This document shows positions 1-7,909 of a stretch of 47,298 nucleotides of DNA, piece by piece; positions within the stretch are counted from its first letter, which is position 1, and every line of letters begins with the position of its first letter. The notes beneath the pieces were generated by a model. It was not told where the DNA came from. It did not search any database and was given only the letters and a program-made list of their open reading frames with translations. Source of the stretch: SURF-13 sp041695325 (GTDB taxonomy: Bacteria; Pseudomonadota; Gammaproteobacteria; SURF-13); NCBI GenBank assembly GCA_041695325.1, contig JBGFRC010000023.1:1-47298 (forward strand). The letters are read 5' to 3'. The translations under genes and the position numbers were made by a program.

Positions 1-33
1 CAAGAAGCTTTTCTTTACACCAGTATCGCTGGA

Positions 34-276
34 CTAGCAGTTCGTTGAAAAACGAACTGCCAGGCGCCACAGGGGTGAGCCATGCCGGTGGCATGGCGAA
101 CGGGCGCACAGGACGTGCGCCCTGGACTTTTCCGCGGAGCCGGGACGGCGCAGCGGAAAAGTGCCCCATCGAAAATCAAACACACAAGTGTTTGATTTTC
201 GGAGCGAGGCGCGGACATGTGCCGCGCCAAGCGAGTTGAAAATCGCCAAGGATGGCGATTTTCAACAAACTGCTAG
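34..276. repeat. Hairpin-array repeat, type A copy 1
   Basis: This gene-free stretch is a chain of perfect or near-perfect hairpins: 37-46/51-60 (10 bp, GAAA loop), 80-86/90-96, 102-109/115-122, 127-135/153-161, 171-183/188-200 (13 bp), 208-214/222-228 and 235-247/254-266 (13 bp, loop AAGGAT). The ends are imperfect inverted repeats: CTAGCAGTTCGTTGAAAA on the left and, read on the other strand, CTAGCAGTTTGTTGAAAA on the right. The right half has the same order of stems and linkers as the copy at 15622-15856, including linker GCGAGTTGAAAA, but different stem sequences. I see no protein gene in 1-272. The last hairpin could act as a terminator for lysS transcription. Confidence 0.75.
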
Positions 277-389
277 AACTTTAGCCCATTGGCAAACTTT
301 ACTGTGCTCACCGCTTTAAAAAACAGGTTCTCCTGCGCGTATGCCTCGTCGGGGTGTACTACGCTGAGCATAAAGAATGTCACCGTCAT
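273..389 (-). CDS. Possible 38-aa small ORF after lysS
   Basis: A short open frame starts at ATG 389-387 and ends at a TAG (275-273) supplied by the terminal CTAG of the neighbouring repeat. The peptide begins MTVTFFMLSVVHPDEAYAQE; its N-terminus looks loosely like a signal peptide with an A-Y-A end. The frame is the same as that of lysS, whose TGA lies 8 codons upstream. No strong ribosome-binding site is visible and I recognise no family. It may be chance, or the remnant of a gene cut by the repeat. Confidence 0.2.
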   Translation of the reverse strand: MTVTFFMLSVVHPDEAYAQENLFFKAVSTVKFANGLKF

Positions 390-410
390 ATCTCTGGGAT
401 GCCGTAGTAC

Positions 411-1925
411 TCACGTCCCCGGGCGCAGATGAGGAAATAATAACACGTCGCGGATCGAGGGCGAATCGGTGAACAGCATCACCAGACGGTCTATGCCGAT
501 GCCCTCGCCGGCGGTGGGCGGCATGCCGTGCTCCAAGGCGCGGATATAATCTTCGTCGAAGTGCATGGCCTCTTCGTCACCCGCTTCTTTTTCCTGCACC
601 TGTTTACGGAAGCGCTCGGCCTGGTCCTCGGCGTCGTTCAATTCGGAAAATCCGTTGGCGATTTCGCGTCCGCCGATGAACAGTTCAAAACGGTCTGTGA
701 CAAGCTGATTCTGTGCGTTGCGCCGCGCCAGCGGCGATACCTCGACCGGGTGTTCGGTGATGAAGGTCGGGTCCTTGAGCTTACTCTCCACGGTTTTTTC
801 AAAGATTTCCATCTGGATTTTGCCCACGCCGTAGTTGGGCTTGAGAGGGACGTTGAGTGCGGCGGCGGCCCTGCGCGCGGGCTCCAGGGTCTCCACGTCC
901 TCCGCCTTGAGTTGCGGATTGAGGCGCAATATGGACTCTTTCAGCGTCAGACGCGCAAACGGCTTGCCGAGATCATAGATCTCGCCCTGATAGGTGATCG
1001 CGCTTTGGCCGCTGATCTCCAGCGCCAGCGCGCGCAGCATTTCCTCGGTTAAATCCATCAAGTCACGGTGATCGGCGTAGGCCTGATAAAACTCCAGCAT
1101 GGTGAATTCCGGATTGTGCCTGGTGGAGAGGCCTTCGTTGCGGAAATTGCGGTTGATCTCGAACACGCGCTCATAGCCGCCCACCACCAGACGCTTCAAA
1201 TACAGCTCCGGCGCTACGCGCAGGAACAGTTGCATATCCAGCGCCTGGTGGTGGGTAACGAACGGCCGCGCCGCGGCGCCGCCGGGGACGGCCTGCATCA
1301 TGGGCGTCTCCACCTCCATGAACCGGCGCGCTTCGAGAAACTGGCGCAGGAAGGAAATGATGCGCGAGCGGACGTGAAACGTGCGGCGCGTCGGCTCGTT
1401 CATGATAAGGTCCAGATAGCGCTGACGATAGCGCGTTTCCTGATCCACCAGGCCGTGAAATTTTTCCGGCAGCGGACGCAGCGCCTTGGTGAGCAGACGA
1501 ATATCGTCCACGCGCACCGAGAGCTCGCCGGTTTTGGTTTTAAACAACGCGCCTTCCGCGCCAAGGATGTCGCCTATGTCCCACTTTTTGAAGTTCTCGT
1601 AGATCTCTTGCAATACCTCACGCTGAAGGAACAACTGGATGCGCCCCGACATGTCCTGCAGCTGGGCGAAGCTGGCCTTGCCCATCACGCGCTTGGCCAT
1701 CATGCGTCCGGCGATTTTGACCCGCACCGGCTGCGCCTCCAGGGCGGCGTTGTCCTTCCCGCCGTACTCGGCGTGCAGCTCACCCGCCAGCACGTTGCGC
1801 CGGAAATCAACCGGGAACGGATCGCCTTTCTCGCGCAGCGCGGCGAGTTTGGCGCGGCGCCGGGCGATTTCGGCGCTTTCGTCGGAGGGTGCAGCGTTAT
1901 TGCTTGTATCTTTCCCCTGTTTCAT
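411..1925 (-). CDS. lysS: Lysyl-tRNA synthetase, class II
   Basis: LysS charges tRNA-Lys with lysine in the cytoplasm. The 504-residue product matches the usual length (about 505). An N-terminal OB-fold anticodon-binding domain spans roughly residues 62-150. The class II catalytic domain follows: motif 1 around 186-212, motif 2 with FRNEGLSTRHNPEFT near 261-275, and motif 3 with GIGIDRLVM near the C-terminus. It ends in LLFPHLRPGT, as the family does. Its ATG overlaps the prfB stop in ATGA (1925-1922), so it is probably translationally coupled to prfB. The prfB-lysS order is the classic proteobacterial one. Confidence 0.97.
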   Translation of the reverse strand: MKQGKDTSNNAAPSDESAEIARRRAKLAALREKGDPFPVDFRRNVLAGELHAEYGGKDNAALEAQPVRVKIAGRMMAKRVMGKASFAQLQDMSGRIQLFLQREVLQEIYENFKKWDIGDILGAEGALFKTKTGELSVRVDDIRLLTKALRPLPEKFHGLVDQETRYRQRYLDLIMNEPTRRTFHVRSRIISFLRQFLEARRFMEVETPMMQAVPGGAAARPFVTHHQALDMQLFLRVAPELYLKRLVVGGYERVFEINRNFRNEGLSTRHNPEFTMLEFYQAYADHRDLMDLTEEMLRALALEISGQSAITYQGEIYDLGKPFARLTLKESILRLNPQLKAEDVETLEPARRAAAALNVPLKPNYGVGKIQMEIFEKTVESKLKDPTFITEHPVEVSPLARRNAQNQLVTDRFELFIGGREIANGFSELNDAEDQAERFRKQVQEKEAGDEEAMHFDEDYIRALEHGMPPTAGEGIGIDRLVMLFTDSPSIRDVLLFPHLRPGT

Positions 1926-3020
1926 AATTGTTGTTTCAGGCTCGCCTCGATGAAGTCATCCAGATCGCCGTCCAGCACCGCCTGGGTGTTGGCCTTTTCC
2001 ACGCCGGTGCGTAAATCCTTGATGCGCGACTGGTCGAGCACGTAGGAGCGTATCTGGCTGCCCCAGCTGATGGCCGATTTGGTTTCCTCCAGCGCCTGGC
2101 GCTCGGCGTTGCGCTTACTCATCTCCAGCTCGTACAGTTTCGCCTTCAACTGGCTCATCGCCGTGGCGCGGTTCTTGTGCTGCGAGCGGTCGCTCTGGCA
2201 CTGCACCACGATGTTGGTCGGCAAGTGCGTGATGCGTATCGCCGACTCGGTGCGATTCACGTGCTGCCCGCCCGCTCCGCTCGCGCGATAGGTGTCTATG
2301 CGCAGATCAGCGGGGGCGATGTCTATCTCCACGCTCTCATCCGCCTCCGGATAAACGAACACCGAGGCGAACGAAGTGTGCCTGCGATTGCCGGAATCAA
2401 ACGGCGACTTGCGTACCAGGCGGTGCACGCCGCTCTCGGTGCGCAGCCAGCCGTAAGCGTACGGTCCTTCGAACTTGATCGTCGCCCCCTTGATGCCCGC
2501 GACCTCGCCCGGCGATTCATCTATCACTTCCACGCTGAAACCGTGCCGCTCGCCCCAGCGCAGATACATGCGCAGCAACATTTGCGCCCAATCCTGCGCC
2601 TCTGTGCCGCCGGAACCGGCCTGGATATCCAGATAGGCGTTGGCGCCGTCCATCTTGCCGGAGAACATGCGCTGGAACTCCAGCGCCGCCAGCTCCTGCT
2701 CCGCGCGCGCGAGATCTCTCGCCACGGATTCCGCGGCGGCAGCGTCGTTCTCTTCCGCCGCCAGTTCCAGCAGCTCGCGCGCTTCGTTGAGGTGCGCGCC
2801 GAGCACGCCCAAAGTGCTCACGACAGACGCCAGCTGCGCGCGCTCGCGCCCCAGCTCCTGCGCGCGCGCAGCAACGCTCCACAATTTCGGGTCGGCCAGT
2901 TCGCGCTCGACTTCCGTCAGGCGCTCGGTTTTGCGGTCGTAGTCAAAGATACCCCCGTAGCGTTTCAAAACGCTGCTGCATATCCTTGATGCGCGCGTGG
3001 AGGGGGGCAAGTTCGAGCAT
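1922..3020 (-). CDS. prfB: Peptide chain release factor 2 (programmed +1 frameshift)
   Basis: RF2 recognises UGA and UAA stop codons and triggers peptide release on the ribosome. The gene is read as join(1922..2944, 2946..3020) on the minus strand: 25 codons (MLELAPLHARIKDMQQRFET and five more, ending RGYL), an in-frame TGA, then a +1 shift into a 340-codon frame, 365 residues in all, the same as E. coli RF2. The anticodon-mimic SPF lies in KSPFDSGNRR and the catalytic GGQ in GAGGQHVN. The residue before SGAGGQ is Ala, as in most bacteria, not the Thr of E. coli K-12. AAGGAAG precedes the ATG. Reading the shifted frame back without the frameshift gives a false longer N-terminus. Confidence 0.96.
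2942..2957 (-). other. RF2 programmed +1 frameshift signal
   Basis: On the minus strand the sequence is CGGGGGTATCTTTGAC: a Shine-Dalgarno-like GGGGG, three bases, then the slippery CTT followed by TGA C. This is essentially the E. coli prfB recoding site. When RF2 is scarce, the ribosome pauses at UGA and slips from CUU to UUU, skipping the T at 2945. RF2 thereby controls its own synthesis. Confidence 0.96.
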
Positions 3021-3080
3021 GATCTTCCTTTATAATCTCTGTCACTATAAGCAATTTTAACATACCGCGAGACCTGCGCC

Positions 3081-3842
3081 ATGGAGATCATCATCACCCG
3101 CAGCATCGAAGCGTGGCTGCTGCCGCCCGGCGGCCTGTTACTGGTTTTTATCCTGGGCCTTTATCTGCTGCGTAAGCATAAACGCACCGGCATCGCCCTG
3201 CTCGGCGCGGCGCTGCTCGGCCTGTATCTCTTGAGCGCGCCCTACACAGCGCAGCGTCTGTTGGCGTGGGTGGAAAATGTTCCGGCACTGCCCGCCGAGA
3301 TAAGCACGACGGAAAACGCACAGGCCGTCGTGCTGCTCGGCGGCGGACGCTACTTCGGCGCGCCGGAATATGGCAAGGATACCGTCGGCATGGAAGCCTT
3401 GGAGCGTGTGCGCTATGCGGCGCGGCTGCACCGGCAAACCGGCTTGCCCGTCATCGCCTCCGGCGGCGCGCCCCTCGGTGAAGCCATGAGCGACGCAGCC
3501 TTGATGCACGATGCGCTCAAGGAATTCGGCGTCAGTGAGGTGTGGCTGGAAGATCAAAGCCGCAACACGGCGGAGAACGCGCGCTTCAGCAAAGACCTGC
3601 TCGCGCGCCGCCAGATAACCAAGGTCTATCTCGTCACCCACGCCGCGCACATGGCACGCTCGGTCTGGGCCTTTGAGCGCGCGGGCGTCACCGTGATCCC
3701 CGCCCCCACGCATTTCCTGTCGCTGCGCGACCCCGCCATACCCCGGTTCATGCAATGGCTGCCGGATGCAGGAGCCTTGCAACACAGCCGCATCGCGCTG
3801 CGCGAGCAATTGGGGAGGCTCTGGTACTCGTTGCGTTATTAG
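3081..3842 (+). CDS. ElyC/SanA/YdcF-family (DUF218) membrane protein
   Basis: A 253-residue protein with two N-terminal membrane helices (about 13-30 and 36-54) and a DUF218 domain from about residue 78 to 230. Conserved landmarks are AVVLLGGGRYFG, GLPVIASGGAP, DQSRNTAENARFS and VTHAAHMARSVWAF. The two helices plus DUF218 match ElyC, which is needed for envelope and peptidoglycan integrity in E. coli; the biochemical activity of the family is unsettled. It is divergent from prfB across a 60-bp gap that must hold both promoters. The paralogue choice (ElyC, SanA or YdcF) is inferred from topology. Confidence 0.85.
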   Translation: MEIIITRSIEAWLLPPGGLLLVFILGLYLLRKHKRTGIALLGAALLGLYLLSAPYTAQRLLAWVENVPALPAEISTTENAQAVVLLGGGRYFGAPEYGKDTVGMEALERVRYAARLHRQTGLPVIASGGAPLGEAMSDAALMHDALKEFGVSEVWLEDQSRNTAENARFSKDLLARRQITKVYLVTHAAHMARSVWAFERAGVTVIPAPTHFLSLRDPAIPRFMQWLPDAGALQHSRIALREQLGRLWYSLRY

Positions 3843-3854
3843 CGGTCACGCTAA

Positions 3855-4547
3855 TCAGAGGTTCCTCAAATAGTCATTGAGCGCGGCCAAGCGCTCCGGG
3901 GTGCCGACGTCGAACCAGGCGCCGGAATAAAATTCGCCCGTCACCCGGCCCGCCGCTATCGCCTTGCGCAGCAGCGGGGCGAGCGGAAACCTGCCGGGTT
4001 GGCAATCTGCGAACAGTTCCGGGCGATAGACGCCGATGCCGCTGTAAGTGAGCCTGCCTTCCCCCCTCTCTCTCCCTTCAGGAGATGGGGATACGTCATG
4101 GACGCGCCCACCCTCCAATATAAAATCACCCGCTTGATGATGCGCGGGATTGTTCACCAGCACCAGGTGAGCCAAACCTTCCGGTTCACGCGGCAGGCGT
4201 TCGAGGGAATAATCGCTCCATATGTCGGCGTTGACGACGGCAAAGGGCCCCTCGCCTAACAGCGGCAGTGCGTTGAAAATACCGCCGCCAGTTTCGAGCG
4301 GCTCGGCGCCTTCCACTGCGTAGCGGATGCGCACGCCAAAGCGGCGGCCGTCGCCCAGCGCGGCCTCGATCTGTGCGCCGTGCGCGGCGTGATTGATGAC
4401 GAGATCATGAAAACCGGCGCGCGCCAAGCTCAGGATACGATGTTCGATCAGGCTGGCGCCGCCGGCGCGCAGCAGCGCTTTGGGCGTGTGCTCGGTGAGC
4501 GGACGCATGCGTTCGCCCTTGCCCGCCGCGAGTATCAGCGCCCTCAT
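3855..4547 (-). CDS. murU: N-acetylmuramate 1-phosphate uridylyltransferase MurU
   Basis: MurU makes UDP-MurNAc from MurNAc-1-phosphate and UTP in the anhydro-MurNAc recycling route that bypasses de novo synthesis (known from Pseudomonas). The 230-residue product has the nucleotidyltransferase signature LILAAGKGERMRPLT (residues 4-18) with KAL at 24-26, the metal-binding VNADIWSD region, and a C-terminal WFDVGTPERL. Its ATG overlaps the amgK stop by four bases, so the two are coupled. A low-complexity stretch, SPSPEGRERGEG, encoded by about 4054-4090, looks like a repeat absorbed in frame into a surface loop (see findings). Confidence 0.9.
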   Translation of the reverse strand: MRALILAAGKGERMRPLTEHTPKALLRAGGASLIEHRILSLARAGFHDLVINHAAHGAQIEAALGDGRRFGVRIRYAVEGAEPLETGGGIFNALPLLGEGPFAVVNADIWSDYSLERLPREPEGLAHLVLVNNPAHHQAGDFILEGGRVHDVSPSPEGRERGEGRLTYSGIGVYRPELFADCQPGRFPLAPLLRKAIAAGRVTGEFYSGAWFDVGTPERLAALNDYLRNL

Positions 4548-5548
4548 GCGCCGGGCTCTTGCAACTTGGGGAGAACGCGATTACGCAGCAGCTCGTACAG
4601 CCACAGCAACTCTTCATAGCGCGCGCTCACCTCAACGATGTAATTGAGCGTGCGCGGGATGTCCTTCAGAAATCCTGGCTTGCCGTCGCGGTGATTGAGC
4701 CGGGCGAAGATGCCCGCCGCCTTGAGATGGCGTTGCACGCCCATCCAGTCGAACCAGCGCGCGAATTGCGCGGCGTTGTCTTGCGCCAGCAGGCCCGCTT
4801 TGTGCGCGCGGCGCCGGTAGTACTCCATCCAGTCATGCACGCGCGGCGCAGGCCAGGCGATGTAGCAGTCGCGCAACAGCGAAACCACATCATAAGTAAC
4901 AGGGCCGACGACCGCGTCCTGAAAATCCAGAATGCCGGGGTTGTTGTTCTGCGTCACCATCAGGTTGCGCGAGTGATAATCGCGGTGCACCGGCACTTGC
5001 GGTTGTTGCAAGGCGCTGTGCGCGAGCCGGGTAAACACGCGCTCCAGAGTTTGCAGTTGCGTGTCGTCCAGAGTGATTTGCAAATGGCGCGCCAGCAGCC
5101 AGTCGCGGAATAAATGCATTTCGCGCATCAGCAAGGCTTGCGTATAAGGCGGCAGATGCGCCTGCCGCGCCACGTCGGGATGCGTTTGCAGCGCCAGCAA
5201 CGCGTCCAGCGCATCACCGTAGAGCCGCTCCACGCCGGCGTCGTTGAGCGCGTCAAGATACTGCACCGAGCCCAAATCGCTGAGCAGCAGAAACCCCTGC
5301 TCCAGGTCGGCCTCCAGAACCTGCGGCACGTTGAGCCCCGCATCGTGCAGGGCGCGCGCGATGGCAATATAAGGCCGGCAATCTTCATGCGCGGGCGGCG
5401 CGTCCATGACGATGCGCGTTTGAGCATCCCAGCGCACGCGGAAGTAGCGCCGGAAGCTCGCATCGCTGGAGGCCGGAGCGATGTCAAAGCGGGAGATGCG
5501 CAAATCACGCGTGAGCCAGCGTTGCAGTTGTTCGAGGCGTTCGGGCAT
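4544..5548 (-). CDS. amgK: N-acetylmuramate/N-acetylglucosamine anomeric kinase AmgK
   Basis: AmgK phosphorylates MurNAc (or GlcNAc) at the anomeric position, feeding MurU. The 334-residue protein has the aminoglycoside-phosphotransferase kinase fold. The catalytic loop is VHRDYHSRNLM (HxDxxxxN) and the metal-binding motif follows as LDFQDAVVGP. It is first in the amgK-murU operon and divergent from lptD, the arrangement known in Pseudomonas, which strengthens the call over a generic phosphotransferase. The divergent promoters must lie in 5549-5638. Confidence 0.9.
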   Translation of the reverse strand: MPERLEQLQRWLTRDLRISRFDIAPASSDASFRRYFRVRWDAQTRIVMDAPPAHEDCRPYIAIARALHDAGLNVPQVLEADLEQGFLLLSDLGSVQYLDALNDAGVERLYGDALDALLALQTHPDVARQAHLPPYTQALLMREMHLFRDWLLARHLQITLDDTQLQTLERVFTRLAHSALQQPQVPVHRDYHSRNLMVTQNNNPGILDFQDAVVGPVTYDVVSLLRDCYIAWPAPRVHDWMEYYRRRAHKAGLLAQDNAAQFARWFDWMGVQRHLKAAGIFARLNHRDGKPGFLKDIPRTLNYIVEVSARYEELLWLYELLRNRVLPKLQEPGA

Positions 5549-5638
5549 GCGGGGCGGAAAAACGTTTTAGCGGCAAAAGATTGATTGGCAGACCATTTTA
5601 TGCCATTTTAAGGCGGTTTATTCACAACAAGAGCCGGA

Positions 5639-7891
5639 ATGCGCCGTAACGCACAGAGACTGCCTGACCTCGGATTGACCTGCCTGTTGTTTGCGGCCGG
5701 TCACGCCGTTGCGCAAGGCGCGGATTTCGCCGATTCCGAGTGGGCGCTGTGCGGCGATCCGGATCATTTGCCCAGGGTGGTGCCGCGCCCCAGCGAGCAA
5801 GAGCTGGAACAGGCCGAAACCCGTTTGAGCGCGGACCAAAGCGAGGTGCTGGGCGAGGAGATATTCAATTTCAGCGGCGACGTGGAAGTGCGCCGCGCGG
5901 ATCAGGAACTTTATTCCGACCGCGCCCGGTACCACCGCTCCGACGCCACCGTGGAAGCCGAGGGCAACGTGCGTTATTTGCAAAGCGGACTGGGTGTGGA
6001 GGCGGATTCCGCCTTCTTCAATCTTGATACGCGCGAGGGGAAAGCGGACAACGCGCGTTACCTCATCGCCGAGAAACACGCGCATGGCAAGGCCGACACG
6101 GTGCTGCTGGAAGGGCGTGATCACACGCGGCTCAAGGGCGCGACCTACACCACCTGTAACCCGGACAAGGTAGACTGGCTGCTGCACTCCAGCGCCGTCA
6201 AACTGGATCATAAAGAAGGCGTGGGTGTGGCGCGCAACGTCTGGGTCGGCTTCAAGGGCGTGCCGATCTTCTACAGTCCCTACATGAGCTTTCCGCTCGA
6301 CGACCGGCGCAAGTCGGGCTTCCTCACCCCTAGCATCGGCACCAGCGACGAAGTCGGCACCGACATCCGTATCCCTTACTATTTCAATCTCGCGCCCAAC
6401 CGCGACGCCACGCTCACGCTGCGCAACACCACGCGCCGCGGCCAGCAGGTGCTGGGCGAGTTGCGCTACCTCTACCCCACCCATCAAGGCGAGATGCATC
6501 TGGGCTATCTGCCGGATGACGACATCAGCGGCCGGGACCGTAAACTGTTCACCTTCCGCGACCAGGGCCAGTACCGCGGGCGCTGGAGCAGCCGCATCAA
6601 TTTCAATTACGTGTCGGACCCCCATTATTTCGAACAATTGGGCGATGACCTGAAAACCGCCAGCATCACGCACCTGGAGCGGCTGGGCGAGATCACCTAT
6701 CGCGGCGATCTATGGACGGCGACCGGGCGGTTGCAGGCTTATCAGACCGTGGACCGGACGATCCCCGCCGGTTCCCGCCCCTATCAGCGTCTGCCGCAAT
6801 TGCTGTTTTCCGGGAATTTGCCCAGCCGGACGTATGGACTCCATTATTCGCTGAGCGGCGAATACGTGCGCTTCAACCAGGCGGGCAGCGTCACCGCCGA
6901 CCGCATAGACTTGCAGCCGGGCGTGCAACTGCCGCTCAGCACGCCCGCCGCCTATCTCACGCCGGCCTTGAGCCTGCGCCACACGCACTATGCCTTCGAC
7001 AACCGGGGGGGTGGGTTGGGCAACCATGCCTCGCGCACCGTGCCGGTAGCGAGCCTCGACAGCGGCGCGTTTTTTGAGCGTGATACGAACTGGGGCGACA
7101 CGCCGCTGACACACACCCTGGAGCCGCGCCTGTATTATCTGTACGTACCGTTCCGCAGCCAGGCGGAGCTGCCCAACTTCGACAGCGGCACGCTGGATTT
7201 GGGCGTCTTGTCCAACCTGTTTCAGACCAACCGCTTCAGCGGCGTGGACCGCGTGGGCGACGCCAATCAGGTGACCTACGCGCTGACCACGCGCCTGTTG
7301 CAGCGGGAAAGCGGCGCGGAATTGCTGCGCGCCGCCGTCGGCCAGATTTACTATTTCCGCGACCGCAAGGTCACGCTCCCCGGCGGCGACGTGGAGCGCA
7401 GCGTCACTTCGAACATTGTCGGGGAACTTTCCTCCACCGACCTCGTCCAACATTGGCGCGCCACCGCCGGCGTGGTATTGAACAGTCAAACCGACGATAT
7501 TGACAAAACCACCCTCGGCCTGCGTTATAGCCCTGACAAATATCGCATGCTCGATCTCTCCTACCGTTTCCAACGCGACTCGCTGGAACAAACCGACGTC
7601 TCCGCGCTGTGGCCACTGGCGCGAAATCAGGAGCGTCAGTGGAACGCGGTGGCGCGCTGGAATTATTCGATCAAGGACAACCTCACCCTGGAGGCGCTGG
7701 GTGGAGTGGAATACGACACCTGCTGCTGGACCGTGCGCCTCGCCGCGCGGCGTTTCCTCAACAGCACCGCGGGCGACACCAATGACGCCATCCTGCTGCA
7801 ACTGGAGCTGAAGGGCCTGTCGCGCGTCGGCCACAAGGAATACAGGAAGGGCCTCCCCGGCCTGCTCGATCCCGTCGCTTACCAGCGGTAA
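5639..7891 (+). CDS. lptD: LPS-assembly protein LptD
   Basis: LptD is the outer-membrane beta-barrel that, with LptE, inserts lipopolysaccharide into the outer leaflet. The 750-residue product starts with a signal peptide ending near A-V-A-Q (residue 26). A periplasmic beta-jellyroll follows (about 60-200), then a long barrel rich in alternating aromatic and polar strands. Four mature cysteines fit the two interdomain disulfides of E. coli LptD: Cys38 (WALCGDP), one in TTCNPD and the pair in DTCCWT. surA, whose product folds LptD, lies 12 bases downstream. A run of seven G within the gene (about 7005-7011) is a potential slippage site. Confidence 0.97.
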   Translation: MRRNAQRLPDLGLTCLLFAAGHAVAQGADFADSEWALCGDPDHLPRVVPRPSEQELEQAETRLSADQSEVLGEEIFNFSGDVEVRRADQELYSDRARYHRSDATVEAEGNVRYLQSGLGVEADSAFFNLDTREGKADNARYLIAEKHAHGKADTVLLEGRDHTRLKGATYTTCNPDKVDWLLHSSAVKLDHKEGVGVARNVWVGFKGVPIFYSPYMSFPLDDRRKSGFLTPSIGTSDEVGTDIRIPYYFNLAPNRDATLTLRNTTRRGQQVLGELRYLYPTHQGEMHLGYLPDDDISGRDRKLFTFRDQGQYRGRWSSRINFNYVSDPHYFEQLGDDLKTASITHLERLGEITYRGDLWTATGRLQAYQTVDRTIPAGSRPYQRLPQLLFSGNLPSRTYGLHYSLSGEYVRFNQAGSVTADRIDLQPGVQLPLSTPAAYLTPALSLRHTHYAFDNRGGGLGNHASRTVPVASLDSGAFFERDTNWGDTPLTHTLEPRLYYLYVPFRSQAELPNFDSGTLDLGVLSNLFQTNRFSGVDRVGDANQVTYALTTRLLQRESGAELLRAAVGQIYYFRDRKVTLPGGDVERSVTSNIVGELSSTDLVQHWRATAGVVLNSQTDDIDKTTLGLRYSPDKYRMLDLSYRFQRDSLEQTDVSALWPLARNQERQWNAVARWNYSIKDNLTLEALGGVEYDTCCWTVRLAARRFLNSTAGDTNDAILLQLELKGLSRVGHKEYRKGLPGLLDPVAYQR

Positions 7892-7909
7892 CACCGCTCG
7901 GCCGTGCGC

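Noticed and set aside
3850..3866. AATCAGAGGTTCCTC at the murU end, resembling the type B repeat terminus
   Set aside because: It codes for the conserved last residues and stop of MurU, and no second end or hairpin array is nearby. Probably coincidence.
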